Shown: in pieces, positions 1 to 10,431 of the stretch
How positions within the stretch are numbered: the stretch's first letter is position 1
Layout: every line of letters starts with the position of its first letter
Origin: a bacterium
GTDB taxonomy: Bacteria; JAHJDO01
Length of the DNA: 46,561 nt
Direction: 5' to 3'
Assembly: GCA_018812485.1 (NCBI GenBank)
Contig: JAHJDO010000109.1
Location: forward strand, 1 to 46,561
Made by a program: the position numbers and the translations under genes
Notes under the pieces: generated by a model
What the model was told of the DNA's origin: nothing
The model's database searches: none
The model's input: only the letters and a program-made list of their open reading frames with translations

Positions 1-137
1 AATTCTTGATATTTTCATTTTGAATTCAACCATTTTAGGGAATGATTTTTCTGTTTTTACCGAAATTTGCTCTGTAACACACTCTTACTTATAGACTTAC
101 GCTTATGCCCCATTTTTCGCCAAATCTGTCTAGTTCC

Positions 138-587
138 CTATTTACATTCAGAATACTGGCAGTATCTTAATGATATTATTTTCCCTAGTTGTATAACTCT
201 TATTGGAAATAGAGAGCAGGATATGGGTTTTATTTGGACGGAATCTATTTCAGTGTTCACACAATAAGTATGAATAGCGCATTTGGTTATTCCTTCATGC
301 TTGTATGAAAAAACGCACGGTCCATCATCGTAAAGAGACTCAACACAACGACTTCCGCTTCGATATGTTTCTGCGTATCCATTCTTTTTTATGAGTCTTA
401 TATTTTCCTCTGGAAGATATTTTTCAATGCCTTTTAAATGTTTATCTATTATTTCTACATCTTCCTCAGATATTGGGGCTCCGAAGTCTCCTGTTGCACA
501 GCAGTGCCCATGACAGATTTCAAGGCAGCATGAAAAATGGGTTTTAAGAATAGCATCGTCTACAACAATTTCATCTATTATCAGCAT
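138..587 (-). CDS. DUF3109-family cysteine-rich protein, 3' end apparently frameshifted
   Basis: The 149-residue product matches the DUF3109 pattern as I remember it: an N-terminal [10 protein letters not shown]-like start, a CxxxCHGHCC cysteine cluster near residues 20-30, a [12 protein letters not shown] segment, then CVFSY, KCAIH and [10 protein letters not shown] blocks. Its eight or more conserved cysteines suggest a metal or Fe-S site; no function is established to my knowledge. The start codon overlaps the uvrA stop by 7 nt, so it is probably translated with uvrA. Family members usually run to about 180-190 residues and end with an RFGEEW-like segment. Here the frame stops at 138, but RFGEKW is encoded in another frame at about 110-127, so the 3' end looks frameshifted or eroded. 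Family call fairly sure. Confidence 0.8.
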   Translation of the reverse strand: MLIIDEIVVDDAILKTHFSCCLEICHGHCCATGDFGAPISEEDVEIIDKHLKGIEKYLPEENIRLIKKNGYAETYRSGSRCVESLYDDGPCVFSYKHEGITKCAIHTYCVNTEIDSVQIKPISCSLFPIRVIQLGKIISLRYCQYSECK

Positions 588-3433
588 TCCAGAACTTTCT
601 TCAGAAACTTTCCAGTATATGAGCGCTTATTCTTAGCAACTTGTTCCGGAGTTCCCTCTGCTACGATTTCTCCCCCATTGTCTCCTCCCTCTGGTCCAAG
701 ATCTATAATATAATCAGCTGTTTTTAGAACATCTAAATTGTGCTCAATTACCAACACTGTGTTTCCCCTATCCACTAACTTTCCTAAAACATCCAATAAC
801 TTCTGAACATCTGCAAAGTGCAGACCTGTGGTTGGTTCATCAAGTATATAGAGTGTCCTGCCTGTTGAAACCTTACTCAACTCACTAGCCAGCTTAACCC
901 TTTGTGCTTCTCCTCCTGAGAGAGTGGTAGCAGACTGTCCTAATTTTATATACCCGAGACCTACATCGTTTAGAGTCTGCAACTTCCTTTTTACAGGCGG
1001 AATGTTCTCAAAAAGTTTCAGAGACTCTTCAATTGTCATATTCAAGACGTCTGCTATGCTTTTATCCCTGTATTTTATTTCCAAAGTTTCTCTATTGAAT
1101 CGCGTTCCTCTACATGTTTCGCATGTTACGTAAATATCCGGAAGGAAGTGCATCTCAATCTTTTTTAAGCCGTCACCTTTGCATGCCTCGCATCTTCCGC
1201 CCTTAACATTAAAAGAGAATCTTCCAGGCTTATATCCCCTTGCCCTTGAGCTCGGAACCTGAGAAAACAGGCGTCTTATATAATCAAAAGCGCCTGTATA
1301 TGTGGCAGGGTTGGAACGAGGGGTTCTGCCTATCGGCGACTGAGTGATATTTGCAACCTTATCTATTTGAGAAAATCCTTTAATATCGACATGTTTACCT
1401 GGCTTTTCTTTTGAGCCGTACAGGATTTGAGCTAATGCCCTGTACAATATTTCGTCAACCAGTGTGCTCTTGCCGGAACCAGATACTCCTGAAACGCATA
1501 CCAATAATCCTAGCGGAATATTTACGTTTATCTTTTTTAAATTGTGTTCAAAAGCCCCAAGTATTCTAAGCTGCTTTTCAGTTGGTTTTCTTCTTTGTTT
1601 AGGTGTATCAATTTTAATTTTTCCCGACAGGTATTTACCTGTAATAGAATTCTTGTTTTTAATTATTTCTTCCAGCTTACCGCATGCTACAAGATCTCCG
1701 CCGTGAATGCCAGCTCCCGGGCCAAGATCTATTACATAATCCGCATTTCTTATTGTCTGTTCATCATGTTCTACAACAATAACTGTATTCCCCAGGTCGC
1801 GCAGACTGGTTAATGTCTTCAGTAGTTTTCTGTTATCTTTTTGGTGAAGTCCAATACTTGGCTCATCAAGGATATATAATACTCCTACAAGACCTGAGCC
1901 AATTTGTGTAGCGAGCCTAATTCTCTCTCCTTCTCCTCCTGAAAGAGTCTGCGCTGTTCTGTCCAGTGTAATATAGTCAAGTCCTACATTGGAGAGAAAT
2001 GTTAATCGTTCCCTGACTTCTTTTAGAATATCATGCGCAATAACTTCTTCTGTTTTACCCAAACGCAGAGTATTAAAAAATCTGATAGCAGATTTAATTG
2101 ATAAGGAACATATTTTAGCTATTGATTTCTTATTGATCCTTACAGCAAGACTCTGAGGGGAAAGTCTTGCGCCTTCACACTCAGGGCATAATCTGACTCT
2201 CATGTATTTATTGTAGATCTCTGACTTTACATATTCAGAATCAGTCTGACTCCATCTTCTCTCAAGATTGTTAATTACCCCCTCAAATTTCATTCTATGT
2301 CTGTGGATTCTACGTCTGAGTCGCAACGTAAAATCTAGTTTTTCTTCTGTGCCATACAGAATCATGTTTTGATGTTCTTTGCTTAAATTCTTGAATGGAA
2401 TATCAAGGTCTATATTATAGTGATCGCTAACTGTCTCCAGCATCTGAAACAGGTATCTTCTTGTTGCTGCTTTCCAGCGGTGGTGTTTTGTTGTTATCGG
2501 ATTGCTCCACGAAATAATTGCGCCCTCATTAATTGACAGATTCATATCAGGCACGATCAGGTCAGGATCAACTTCCATCTTCCTGCCCAGTCCGTTACAT
2601 GTTTTACATGCACCATAAGGACTGTTAAACGAGAACATACGAGGTGTGAGTTCAGAGTAATTTATTCCACATTTAATACATGCAAAATGTTCACTAAACA
2701 GGATATCTTTCTTATTGTTGATACATACCAAAATTAATCCTTCACCCAGTTTTAGAGCAGTTTCTACAGAATCACTAAGACGTGATTTGATATCTGATTT
2801 TATAGCGAGTCTGTCTACAACGACTTCAATGTTGTGTTTTTTGTTTTTATTGAGTTTTATCTCGTCTTCCACATTATAGATGTTCCCATCAACTCTGAGT
2901 CTTACAAAGCCTTTCTTTCTAATATCCTCAAAAAGAGCGCTATACTCTCCTTTTCTACCTCTCACTATTGGGGACATAAGCATAATTTTAGAGGATTGGG
3001 GGAATTTCATAATACTGTCAACGATTTGCTGGGAAGTTTGACGCGCAATTTCTCTTCCACATTTATAACAGTAGACTTCTCCTATGCGTGCAAACAATAC
3101 TCTTAGATAATCATAAATTTCCGTTACTGTTCCAACTGTTGAGCGGGGATTTTTTGCAGAGGTCCTTTGTTCAATAGAGATAGCAGGAGAAAGTCCTCCA
3201 ATATAGTCAACATCAGGTTTATCCATTTGTTCAAGAAACTGACGTGCATAAGAAGACAGGCTTTCTACATACCTTCTCTGTCCTTCTGCATATATAGTAT
3301 CAAAAGCCAGAGAGGATTTTCCTGAACCACTCAGGCCTGTAATAACAACAAGCTTGTTTCGTGGAATTTCCAGATCTATGTTCTTAAGATTATGCTGGCG
3401 GGCACCTTTGATAATTATACTGCTGCTATTCAT
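581..3433 (-). CDS. uvrA: Excinuclease ABC subunit A (UvrA)
   Basis: DNA damage-recognition ATPase of nucleotide excision repair, which loads UvrB at lesions. The 950-residue length is normal. Two ABC ATPase modules are visible: Walker A GLSGSGKS at residues 33-40 and GVSGSGKS near 649-656, each followed by an LSGGE signature and an LDEP Walker B. Zinc-finger cysteine pairs are present (CYKCG in the N-terminal part, CIKC...CKTC in the middle, CEAC...CETC in the second half). The gene overlaps the upstream sugar kinase by 4 nt (ATGA) and the downstream DUF3109 gene by 7 nt, so a repair gene lies inside what looks like a sugar-metabolism operon. No damaged motif seen. Confidence 0.98.
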   Translation of the reverse strand: MNSSSIIIKGARQHNLKNIDLEIPRNKLVVITGLSGSGKSSLAFDTIYAEGQRRYVESLSSYARQFLEQMDKPDVDYIGGLSPAISIEQRTSAKNPRSTVGTVTEIYDYLRVLFARIGEVYCYKCGREIARQTSQQIVDSIMKFPQSSKIMLMSPIVRGRKGEYSALFEDIRKKGFVRLRVDGNIYNVEDEIKLNKNKKHNIEVVVDRLAIKSDIKSRLSDSVETALKLGEGLILVCINNKKDILFSEHFACIKCGINYSELTPRMFSFNSPYGACKTCNGLGRKMEVDPDLIVPDMNLSINEGAIISWSNPITTKHHRWKAATRRYLFQMLETVSDHYNIDLDIPFKNLSKEHQNMILYGTEEKLDFTLRLRRRIHRHRMKFEGVINNLERRWSQTDSEYVKSEIYNKYMRVRLCPECEGARLSPQSLAVRINKKSIAKICSLSIKSAIRFFNTLRLGKTEEVIAHDILKEVRERLTFLSNVGLDYITLDRTAQTLSGGEGERIRLATQIGSGLVGVLYILDEPSIGLHQKDNRKLLKTLTSLRDLGNTVIVVEHDEQTIRNADYVIDLGPGAGIHGGDLVACGKLEEIIKNKNSITGKYLSGKIKIDTPKQRRKPTEKQLRILGAFEHNLKKINVNIPLGLLVCVSGVSGSGKSTLVDEILYRALAQILYGSKEKPGKHVDIKGFSQIDKVANITQSPIGRTPRSNPATYTGAFDYIRRLFSQVPSSRARGYKPGRFSFNVKGGRCEACKGDGLKKIEMHFLPDIYVTCETCRGTRFNRETLEIKYRDKSIADVLNMTIEESLKLFENIPPVKRKLQTLNDVGLGYIKLGQSATTLSGGEAQRVKLASELSKVSTGRTLYILDEPTTGLHFADVQKLLDVLGKLVDRGNTVLVIEHNLDVLKTADYIIDLGPEGGDNGGEIVAEGTPEQVAKNKRSYTGKFLKKVLEC

Positions 3434-4929
3434 GAAGACAAAAGAAAATCTTTTAGAAGCGGAAAGAGTTCCCTGTACTTCTCAAGTTTTTCGAGATAAA
3501 TTTTGTGCCGTGCAGAATTTGGTTCAAAGATCGTATCTCGCCTAACAAAACATCTAACGCCTTCTCCCGGATCTTTAAAAACCCCTGTTGAAATCCCTGC
3601 AAGTATAGCAGCTCCAAGGATACTTGCCTCTGTAATACATGGACGCACAAAGGGAATACCGAAAATATCTGCTTTGATTTGTAGCCAGTGGGACGATTTT
3701 GCTCCTCCACCTGTTGCTACAAATTCTGAAGTGTCAATGCCAATCTCCTTTAAAGCATTAAGATTGTCTACAAAATAAAAAGCAACACACTCCATGATAG
3801 CTTTAAGAATTTCGCCTCTTGTGGTGCTTGTTTTTAACCCAACAATAACACCGGATGCGTCAGAGATAAAATCCGGTGGACCAGTCATTTCAAAGTAAGG
3901 AAGAACTAGTAAGTTGCTCGGCTCAACAGGCATCTCATTTGAAAGTCTTTCATAAATATCGTATCCATCTTTGATAATTTTTTTATCAGCTGATGCAAAG
4001 GTATCCCTAAACCACCGAACCAACGATCCTGCCTGATTGTATACGAAGGATACAAAAAGATTGGGAAGTACATGATGTTCAATATTGAGCCCATTCTTAA
4101 TCATCAGGGAAGAATCAGGAATATGATTATAGGTTGGTGTTATACATTCGAAGGTTCCTATACCACATACTGCAGTGCCTGGCTGATATATCCCCGCACC
4201 CAGAGAGTTGCAGCATTGGTCGTGTCCGCCAACTACTATTTTTACTCCATTGTCGAGATTGAGTTCCTTAGCTATCAGGTTACTAACTGTACCTGCAATG
4301 GTTCCACTAGGTACAGGTTTTGGAAGTTTCTCACGTGAAATCTTGTTGATTGTCAGGAGCTTATCGGACCAATCTTCTTTTCGGATGTCAAAAAATAGTG
4401 TGCGATTTGCAAGGGAATAACTTGTAACAGCCTCACCTCCGAGCATAAATGTGATAAGGTCACCCCATAGGAGAAACTTATATGTTTTTGCATAACATTC
4501 AGGATCATATTGATGAAGCCAGAGAAGTTTTGGTAAGGAATAATTAAGCCCTAAAATATTTGGATTGATTTCATAAAAGGATTGCTGATCAATTTCTTTT
4601 GATAAAGATTCTATATGCTCTCCTCCACGAATATCAGAAGAAAGGATACAATTTCCCAAAATCTTTCTGTCTTCAGTAACAGGCGTCATTGCCTCCCCCA
4701 TTGAGCTCACACTCAACGCACTTATGGGATCCTTGCGGGTTTGTGCAGCAACTTCTGCGATAGAGGATTTGACCAAAGTTAATACTTCCTGACTGTCAAG
4801 TTCTGCCCAGTCAGGCCGCGAATGCAGAATATCATATTCTCTGTAAGCACTTGCTAGACAAATACCATCCTCCGAGAATGCCGCAGCCTTACAGCCTGTT
4901 GTACCTACATCTATCCCTAACAAACTCAT
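3430..4929 (-). CDS. FGGY-family carbohydrate kinase (xylulokinase-like)
   Basis: Phosphorylates a sugar or polyol with ATP in the cytoplasm. The 499 residues carry the N-terminal phosphate-1 loop [14 protein letters not shown] (5-18), [14 protein letters not shown] (about 237-250), and the C-terminal [20 protein letters not shown] segment with the ILGAAILAG motif, all typical of FGGY kinases of about 500 residues. The N-terminal half resembles xylulokinases, but FGGY substrate cannot be read from sequence; rhamnulokinase, fuculokinase or gluconokinase roles remain possible. It overlaps the isomerase-like gene upstream by 4 nt, which suggests the kinase acts on that enzyme's ketose product, and it overlaps uvrA downstream by 4 nt. 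Confidence 0.9.
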   Translation of the reverse strand: MSLLGIDVGTTGCKAAAFSEDGICLASAYREYDILHSRPDWAELDSQEVLTLVKSSIAEVAAQTRKDPISALSVSSMGEAMTPVTEDRKILGNCILSSDIRGGEHIESLSKEIDQQSFYEINPNILGLNYSLPKLLWLHQYDPECYAKTYKFLLWGDLITFMLGGEAVTSYSLANRTLFFDIRKEDWSDKLLTINKISREKLPKPVPSGTIAGTVSNLIAKELNLDNGVKIVVGGHDQCCNSLGAGIYQPGTAVCGIGTFECITPTYNHIPDSSLMIKNGLNIEHHVLPNLFVSFVYNQAGSLVRWFRDTFASADKKIIKDGYDIYERLSNEMPVEPSNLLVLPYFEMTGPPDFISDASGVIVGLKTSTTRGEILKAIMECVAFYFVDNLNALKEIGIDTSEFVATGGGAKSSHWLQIKADIFGIPFVRPCITEASILGAAILAGISTGVFKDPGEGVRCFVRRDTIFEPNSARHKIYLEKLEKYRELFPLLKDFLLSS

Positions 4930-6332
4930 ACTACACCTACCTCATAGCCGAGATATTTCTCAAATGCTTCTTTTACTGGCTCGAGCACGTGAGAGGGAGT
5001 AACACTAACATGATGACGATGTCCCATATATCCTATTTTTTGAAGCACATTCTGTAATCCCTCAATCTCTGCCACGCCTGCACAACCAAAGAAATCTTCT
5101 GGGATAGGATCATCTGTAAACCGACCCTCTCCAAGATAGAACCTTAGTTTACCTGCCCCAGTCAGCATACTGCCGAATGTTATTGGATTAGGCGAAATAC
5201 GACCTACGTTACAGCCATAAGAATGTCCTTTACCTACAGCATTGGCCAGGATTGCATGATCAGTAATTTTACCCTTGCAGGTCATCATGCTTTGTGGAAC
5301 GGGGCCACAGTGAAAAAGGATGCACTTATTCTCTTCCTCAGCATAATTATTGTTCCAGTCCAGGCATGTGGCAACTTCACTCGATGCCTGAGATAAGGCA
5401 TACATGGTCACTGCATTGCCCACATCTACCTCACAGGCAGCAATCATACCACGATCATTCATTTCGCTTAGAAGAACACATGGTGAAATGCCAAGCTGCT
5501 GCTGCATCTCGAGCCAGCAGCGGATTGCTACTGCGTCCATCTTATATTCCTCAATAACGCTATCAATTGCAACGCCAAGTCTTACAATGGTATGAAATGC
5601 TTTTTGAGGAACTCCTTTCCATGAGCAGTATTGTTCCAGCCTCTTTGCCTTTGCTTGTATCTTTTTTTCAGTGCTCTTGAATGAGGACATCCTTGCAAAA
5701 ATATCCGACAAATCCAATGTTTCCATAGTAATCCCGTATTTTTGAAGTGTCAGCTCATCAATACGAACTGTTTTAAATGCTGTTGTTCGCGCGCCTATGG
5801 CTCCAACAACCAGTTTTTCCATTCCATTCACAACTCTACATATTCGGTCGAAAAAATCGATATTTGCAGCAAACTTATTATCTTTTGGATGTACAGTATG
5901 CGGTTTAAGCGCAGTAAAAGATATGTTGTTCTGACAAAACATATCCATGATGGAGAACTTTCCGCAAAACGCATCTCTTCGCAATTCTGGTCTCATCTTA
6001 TCCAGTTCATCCGGGTATGCCTGAATTAATATAGGAACGCCAGCATCTTTAAGAGCTGCAACTGCGCCTGTTTCATCCCCAAAATTGGGAAGGCACAGAA
6101 TCACACCATCAAACAGTCCATTGTTTTTCCGAAGAAAATCGGCAAATATCTTTCCTTCTTTTACAGTTTCAACTGCTCCATTACGAGTGGCATTAACGTC
6201 TAGCATTAGAGTCTCATATCCCAGTTTGTTCAGAGCTGCACTCATCTCACTACGTGCACCTTTAAGCAGTGTTGCAGGGAAAAAGCCACGATTTCCAAGG
6301 TAGAGCGCAAATGTAGATTTTTTTGTCTTCAT
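4926..6332 (-). CDS. L-fucose/L-arabinose isomerase-family protein
   Basis: The 468-residue protein has the layout of the fucose/arabinose isomerase fold: an N-terminal Rossmann-like part (FADFLRKNNGLFDGVILCLP near 63-82), a central part with a candidate metal-site Glu275 (CWLEMQ) and Asp293 (EMNDRG), and a C-terminal GHRHH (437-441) that may supply the histidine ligand. I map these to E337, D361 and H528 of E. coli FucI by motif only, not by alignment. Family enzymes are Mn-dependent aldose-ketose isomerases. A 4-nt overlap with the FGGY kinase supports an isomerase-kinase pair. It lacks the full length of classical FucI (about 590), so it is a shorter subfamily and its substrate is unknown. 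The region 6333-6416 before it has no clear promoter. Confidence 0.8.
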   Translation of the reverse strand: MKTKKSTFALYLGNRGFFPATLLKGARSEMSAALNKLGYETLMLDVNATRNGAVETVKEGKIFADFLRKNNGLFDGVILCLPNFGDETGAVAALKDAGVPILIQAYPDELDKMRPELRRDAFCGKFSIMDMFCQNNISFTALKPHTVHPKDNKFAANIDFFDRICRVVNGMEKLVVGAIGARTTAFKTVRIDELTLQKYGITMETLDLSDIFARMSSFKSTEKKIQAKAKRLEQYCSWKGVPQKAFHTIVRLGVAIDSVIEEYKMDAVAIRCWLEMQQQLGISPCVLLSEMNDRGMIAACEVDVGNAVTMYALSQASSEVATCLDWNNNYAEEENKCILFHCGPVPQSMMTCKGKITDHAILANAVGKGHSYGCNVGRISPNPITFGSMLTGAGKLRFYLGEGRFTDDPIPEDFFGCAGVAEIEGLQNVLQKIGYMGHRHHVSVTPSHVLEPVKEAFEKYLGYEVGVV

Positions 6333-6416
6333 AAATTTTCCTTTCTTTGATAAATTGCAGATAATAATTACGGATTAATAATTTTTACTGACCCTTCAAT
6401 TTCCAATTCTTTTTAT

Positions 6417-7568
6417 TTATCTCAGAGCAGGCATTGAAGGTATTTTTATCACCTTCCCGCCATTTCTTAATGATTCTGTTGCTGCGCATCCCGTTGCAAC
6501 AGCCATTCTGCCTGCTTCAGGTGTTGAAACAGGTTCTTTCCCTGTAAGAATCATTTCTATAAAATCCTTACATATAACTGGATCAGCTCCGCCATGTCCG
6601 CCTTCGACAGGCTTGATATTATATGTTCTATCAGCAAACTCTTTCCATTTGCCAGAGCGCCTCGTTTTTACAATAACTTTACTATCATCATCAAGATTTT
6701 CCATTCTGCCTTCAGTGCCAATGAATGTGTAATTTCTCCAATAATCCGGAGTAAAATGACACTGTTCATACGATGCTTTTATGCCGTTCTCCAACTCCAT
6801 AATCATAACAGTATTATCCTCAACATCAATCGCTTTACGAAAAGCGCATTTGATATATTTATGTTTACCCGATTTAAATTCCGTACATGTCTCTTTTTCC
6901 TGACATTCAGGGCATGTTAAATCATTGGGCTTATTCCCTCCGTAGAAGTCTAAACTGCCAAAAGCAGCTACTTTCCTGGTATAAGAGCCAGTAATCCAAT
7001 GAATCATATCAATATCATGAGCCGCTTTCTGCAGAAGAAGACTGGTTGCATTCTTCCTTTCAGACATCCATGTGCGAAAATACCACCGTCCACCGCTACC
7101 AACGAAATGCCGTACCCATACTGCTTTTATCTCGCCAATAGTACCAGTGTCTGCGATGTCTTTCATTGTCTGGAAAATGCGCATATGACGCATATTGAAT
7201 CCAATCATCAGCCTTTTGCCAGATTGTTTCCATGCCTTTAGAATATTGTCACAACCTTCCGTAGTAATAGCCATCGGTTTTTCAAGGAAAACATGTTTTC
7301 CCGCTTCAAGAGCAGCTATAGCATATTCCTCGTGGGTAAAGTCAGGAGACATAACAGCTATCGCATCAATATCCTTTCTTTTAAGCAGCTCTTTATAATC
7401 TGATGTAATAAAGATTTTCCCTTTGATTTCACTTTTAAACTCTTGTAATGCCTTCTCTGAAATATCTGCTCCTCCGGCAACTACTGATTTTCCTTCGGGA
7501 TTATGCCAGTGTTTCCACAGATTACCCCTGCCTGTTACGCCTATAATACCTATTCTAACTTGCTTCAT
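6417..7568 (-). CDS. Gfo/Idh/MocA-family oxidoreductase
   Basis: NAD(P)-dependent dehydrogenase family acting on sugars, inositols and related compounds. The 383 residues begin with a Rossmann nucleotide site (VRIGIIGVTGRG, 4-15), carry the signature EKP at 96-98 (FLEKPMAI), and have HDIDMIHW at 184-191, the usual catalytic His/Asp region. A four-cysteine patch (C219, C222, C228, C241) interrupts the C-terminal domain and could bind a metal. The gene sits 84 nt upstream of the isomerase-kinase pair and 22 nt downstream of the aminotransferase, so it probably belongs to the same transcript. Family certain, substrate unknown. Confidence 0.92.
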   Translation of the reverse strand: MKQVRIGIIGVTGRGNLWKHWHNPEGKSVVAGGADISEKALQEFKSEIKGKIFITSDYKELLKRKDIDAIAVMSPDFTHEEYAIAALEAGKHVFLEKPMAITTEGCDNILKAWKQSGKRLMIGFNMRHMRIFQTMKDIADTGTIGEIKAVWVRHFVGSGGRWYFRTWMSERKNATSLLLQKAAHDIDMIHWITGSYTRKVAAFGSLDFYGGNKPNDLTCPECQEKETCTEFKSGKHKYIKCAFRKAIDVEDNTVMIMELENGIKASYEQCHFTPDYWRNYTFIGTEGRMENLDDDSKVIVKTRRSGKWKEFADRTYNIKPVEGGHGGADPVICKDFIEMILTGKEPVSTPEAGRMAVATGCAATESLRNGGKVIKIPSMPALR

Positions 7569-7590
7569 TAGACCTCTAATGTATTAAAGC

Positions 7591-8784
7591 TTACTTATAT
7601 TTGGACATAAATTGCCTGATTTTCTCATATGCTTTTTTAAGAACATCCTCTTCCGGCAGGAAAACAATCCTGAAGTGTTTTGTTTCTGGCTTTTGTCCGA
7701 ATCCTGCGCCTGGGACAACAACAACGCCTGTTTCATAGATTAAATCAGAAACAAATTTCTGGTCTGATACGGGCACATCTATTTTAGGAAATGCATAAAA
7801 GGCGCCCTTTGGTTTTACACACTTGATACTTGGAATAGCATTGAGCATTTGGTATGTAATATCTGCTCTTCCTTTGAGCTTTGCATTTGCTTCTTTTATA
7901 TGCGATTGATCCCCTTCTAGAGCTGGCTTTATTGCATATTGCTCAGGATGATTTGCGCAGAGTCTTGCACGTGTTAGTTTCTGCATAGCCCTGTAATAGT
8001 CTCCTAAATTTTCCTCTTTGCCGCTTACAACACACCATCCAATACGCAGTCCTGGGGAAAGATATGACTTTGAAAGCCCGCCAAAAGTAAGGACAGATGC
8101 CTCTTTTGAGACACAAGCAGTAGGAATATGCTCCTCAGCATCAAAAACAAGTTTGTCATATACTTCATCGGAAAATATTACAAGATTATGCTCAAGAGCA
8201 AGATTAACAATTTGATTAAGAGTTTCTCTTGTATAAACTGCACCCGTTGGATTATTAGGATTTATAATAATAATCGCTCTTGTATTTTTATCTATTTTTC
8301 TCTTTATATCATTAATGTCTGGCTGCCAGTCATTCTCCTCATCTAAGTAATATGAATTGATTCCTGCTCCAAGCTTTGTTAGCACTGCTGTGTACAAAGG
8401 GTAACCAGGTGAAGGTACTAATACATTTTCATCAGGATTCACAAGACTTGTTAATGCTATTTCAATAGCTTCGCTTCCTCCATTTGTAATAAAGATGTCC
8501 TGAATATTTTTTATTCCCTTTCTACACGCTTCATTCTTAACAGATTCAATCGCTTCATCAATTCCAGACGATGGAGAATATCCTGTAAATCCACTTTTCA
8601 TTGCATTATATGTAGCTTCAATAATATGATGCGGCGTTTTAAAATCAAATTTTATTGGATCACCTATGTTGAGATAAAGCATCTCTCTGCCCTGAGAGGC
8701 TGCCTTCTCAGCTATTAGCATAATATCTCTGACAGCATATTTAATGCCTTTTGTCCTCTCAGCTGGTTTGATATGTGAATTCAC
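7591..8784 (-). CDS. Pyridoxal-phosphate class I/II aminotransferase
   Basis: Fold-type I aminotransferase of 397 residues, most like the AlaA/AspC group. Visible motifs are NGGSEAIEIA (101-110) for phosphate binding, NPNNPTGA (175-182), SDEVYD (205-210) with the PLP-contacting Asp206 and Tyr209, and the Schiff-base lysine K239 in GGLSKSYLSPGLRIGW. The C-terminal arginine that binds the carboxylate is probably in FRIVFLPEE. An amino-acid donor such as glutamate or alanine is likely, but the substrate is not readable. It starts the minus-strand run into the dehydrogenase and isomerase genes; the upstream gap contains only a transposase remnant. Confidence 0.92.
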   Translation of the reverse strand: MNSHIKPAERTKGIKYAVRDIMLIAEKAASQGREMLYLNIGDPIKFDFKTPHHIIEATYNAMKSGFTGYSPSSGIDEAIESVKNEACRKGIKNIQDIFITNGGSEAIEIALTSLVNPDENVLVPSPGYPLYTAVLTKLGAGINSYYLDEENDWQPDINDIKRKIDKNTRAIIIINPNNPTGAVYTRETLNQIVNLALEHNLVIFSDEVYDKLVFDAEEHIPTACVSKEASVLTFGGLSKSYLSPGLRIGWCVVSGKEENLGDYYRAMQKLTRARLCANHPEQYAIKPALEGDQSHIKEANAKLKGRADITYQMLNAIPSIKCVKPKGAFYAFPKIDVPVSDQKFVSDLIYETGVVVVPGAGFGQKPETKHFRIVFLPEEDVLKKAYEKIRQFMSKYK

Positions 8785-8838
8785 TAATTCTCTCCCTTAA
8801 ACTTAAGGTAAATAAGATAATGCCAAGTCCGTATAATG

Positions 8839-9000
8839 TCAATAGAATGTGCTGGCTGGGCACATAAGTAACACTTTTTGTTTAAGATTCTCATTGTAAT
8901 TCTCAATATATCTCATAGGTGTTAAATAATCAAGCGCTTGATGAGGGCGATTAAAATTGTACTTAATCAGCCAATTTGATACAAAAAATACGTACTCCAT
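8839..9000 (-). pseudogene. Transposase (integrase-core) C-terminal remnant
   Basis: A 53-codon open stretch on the minus strand reads as the end of an integrase-core transposase of the IS481/IS3 kind: WLIKYNFNRPHQALDYLTP followed by MRYIENY and a short tail ending in a TGA at 8839-8841. The N-NRPHQAL-LTP pattern is the hallmark of the last helix region of these DDE transposases. In frame upstream a stop appears at 9004-9006, and nothing resembling the catalytic core or inverted repeats follows before purM at 9072. It is therefore a decayed fragment. The rest of the 287-nt gap 8785-9071 shows no other recognisable feature. Confidence 0.75.
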
Positions 9001-9071
9001 ATATTAATTGGAAGAAGCGGCACGCAATATTACCTTGACAGATGTTTAAGGCGCTTGACAAATGCTAAAAA

Positions 9072-10073
9072 TCAAACTAGTTTCACTCCGCGCTTGCCTT
9101 TTGAAATCTCACCAATCAAATAGGCTTCTTCTCTTACTTCAGAGAGAAAAGACATTACTTTATCAGCTTCTTTTTTGGAAACCACAAGTATCATCCCAAT
9201 TCCCATATTAAACACTTTAAACATTTCCTTTGCTTCAATATTCCCTTTTTTCTGAATTTGTTCAAATATATGTGGTGTTTTCCAGCTTTTTGTATTTATA
9301 TGAGCCTGGCAATCTTTTGGGAGAACCCTTACAAGATTTCCTTCAATGCCTCCGCCAGTTATATGCGCCATACCTTTTATCTTGCATTTTTCCAAAAGCT
9401 TCATAATGACCTTGACATAAATTCTGGTAGGTGTCAGAAGCTCTTTCTTTAATCCTGAATCAATCTTATCAATATTAAATACCTTTCTTACTAAAGAAAA
9501 ACCATTGCTGTGCAGCCCTGAGGATTGAAGTCCTATTATGATATCACCTGAAGTGATTTTTGCTCCGGTTATTATTTTATTCTTATCCACAATCCCTACT
9601 GTGAATCCTGCAAGCTCATATTCGCCCGGCTTATAAAATCCGGGCATTTCTGCTGTTTCTCCGCCAAGCAAAGCGCACTCTGCCTCCCTGCATCCCTTGA
9701 CAATTCCTTCTACAACACTTGCTGCGCTTTTAACATTAAGACGCCCTGTAGCTAAATAATCAAGAAAGAATAAAGGCTTTGCGCCCTGCACAATAAGATC
9801 ATTCACACACATTGCCACAAGGTCTATGCCAACAGTGTTGTATGTTTTACACTTGCAGGCTATTTCAAGCTTTGTGCCAACACCATCTGTTGCGCCAAGT
9901 AGAACTGGCTTAGTATACTTAGTAATATCAGGCTCATAAAAACCCGCAAAACCGCCTAAACCACTAAGAACACCTTTATCAAACGTAGATTTTGCAAGAG
10001 GTTTTATTATGTCTACAAATTTGTCCCCTTTTTTTATATCCACGCCAGCTTTTTTGTACGTTAACTTTTTCAT
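9072..10073 (-). CDS. purM: Phosphoribosylformylglycinamidine cyclo-ligase (AIR synthetase, PurM)
   Basis: ATP-dependent closure of FGAM to aminoimidazole ribonucleotide, step five of purine synthesis. The 333 residues show the AIRS pattern: TYKKAGVDIKKGDKFVDII at the N-terminus, GATDGVGTKLEIA (about 60-72), NDLIVQGAKPLFFLDYLATG, GGETAEMPGFY, and the C-terminal HITGGGIEGNLVRVLP. Normal length is about 340. It lies alone between the HU gene and the transposase scar; no other pur gene is visible. A hairpin with a T-run upstream (10084-10120) may separate it from the HU transcript. Confidence 0.97.
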   Translation of the reverse strand: MKKLTYKKAGVDIKKGDKFVDIIKPLAKSTFDKGVLSGLGGFAGFYEPDITKYTKPVLLGATDGVGTKLEIACKCKTYNTVGIDLVAMCVNDLIVQGAKPLFFLDYLATGRLNVKSAASVVEGIVKGCREAECALLGGETAEMPGFYKPGEYELAGFTVGIVDKNKIITGAKITSGDIIIGLQSSGLHSNGFSLVRKVFNIDKIDSGLKKELLTPTRIYVKVIMKLLEKCKIKGMAHITGGGIEGNLVRVLPKDCQAHINTKSWKTPHIFEQIQKKGNIEAKEMFKVFNMGIGMILVVSKKEADKVMSFLSEVREEAYLIGEISKGKRGVKLV

Positions 10074-10083
10074 CTTTTATCAC

Positions 10084-10120
10084 AAAAAAATAAGGCCCGA
10101 ATACTAAAAAGCCGAGCCTT
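10084..10120 (-). terminator. Possible intrinsic terminator after the HU gene
   Basis: On the minus strand a weak hairpin (AAGGC at 10120-10116 pairing with GCCTT at 10096-10092) is followed by A and seven T residues. It falls between the HU stop and purM. The stem is only five pairs with a long loop, so the call is tentative. Confidence 0.35.
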
Positions 10121-10142
10121 GCGCTTTAAGAACATATCTTCT

Positions 10143-10418
10143 CTAGCCGAGCATCCTTTCTTTCATTATTTTTCCCGGCTTGAATAAAACAACCTTTCTT
10201 GCAGGGATAGGCACTTCTTGTCCAGTCTTTGGATTACGGCCTAATCTGGCTTTTCTCGACTTTTGTTTAAAAACACCAAAGTTGCGCAATTCCACTTTTT
10301 CTCCTTTGAGAACACTATCACACACATAGTGCAATAGTTTATCAACCACTTTTGCTACGATAACTTGAGTCACTCCCAATTCCTCAGAAATTTTTATTAC
10401 AATGTCTCTCTTCGTCAT
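10143..10418 (-). CDS. hup: HU/IHF-family nucleoid DNA-binding protein
   Basis: Small histone-like protein that bends and compacts DNA as a dimer. The 91-residue length and the family signature are clear: an N-terminal helical dimerisation part (MTKRDIVIKISEELG), the VELRNFGVFKQKSRKARLGR block, and the beta-arm segment NPKTGQEVPIPARKVVLFKP with the intercalating proline region. HU and IHF cannot be separated here; one copy beside rplU suggests a general HU role. It is 13 nt downstream of the unknown membrane protein gene and so probably co-transcribed with it. Confidence 0.96.
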   Translation of the reverse strand: MTKRDIVIKISEELGVTQVIVAKVVDKLLHYVCDSVLKGEKVELRNFGVFKQKSRKARLGRNPKTGQEVPIPARKVVLFKPGKIMKERMLG

Positions 10419-10431
10419 TACCTAGTCTCTC

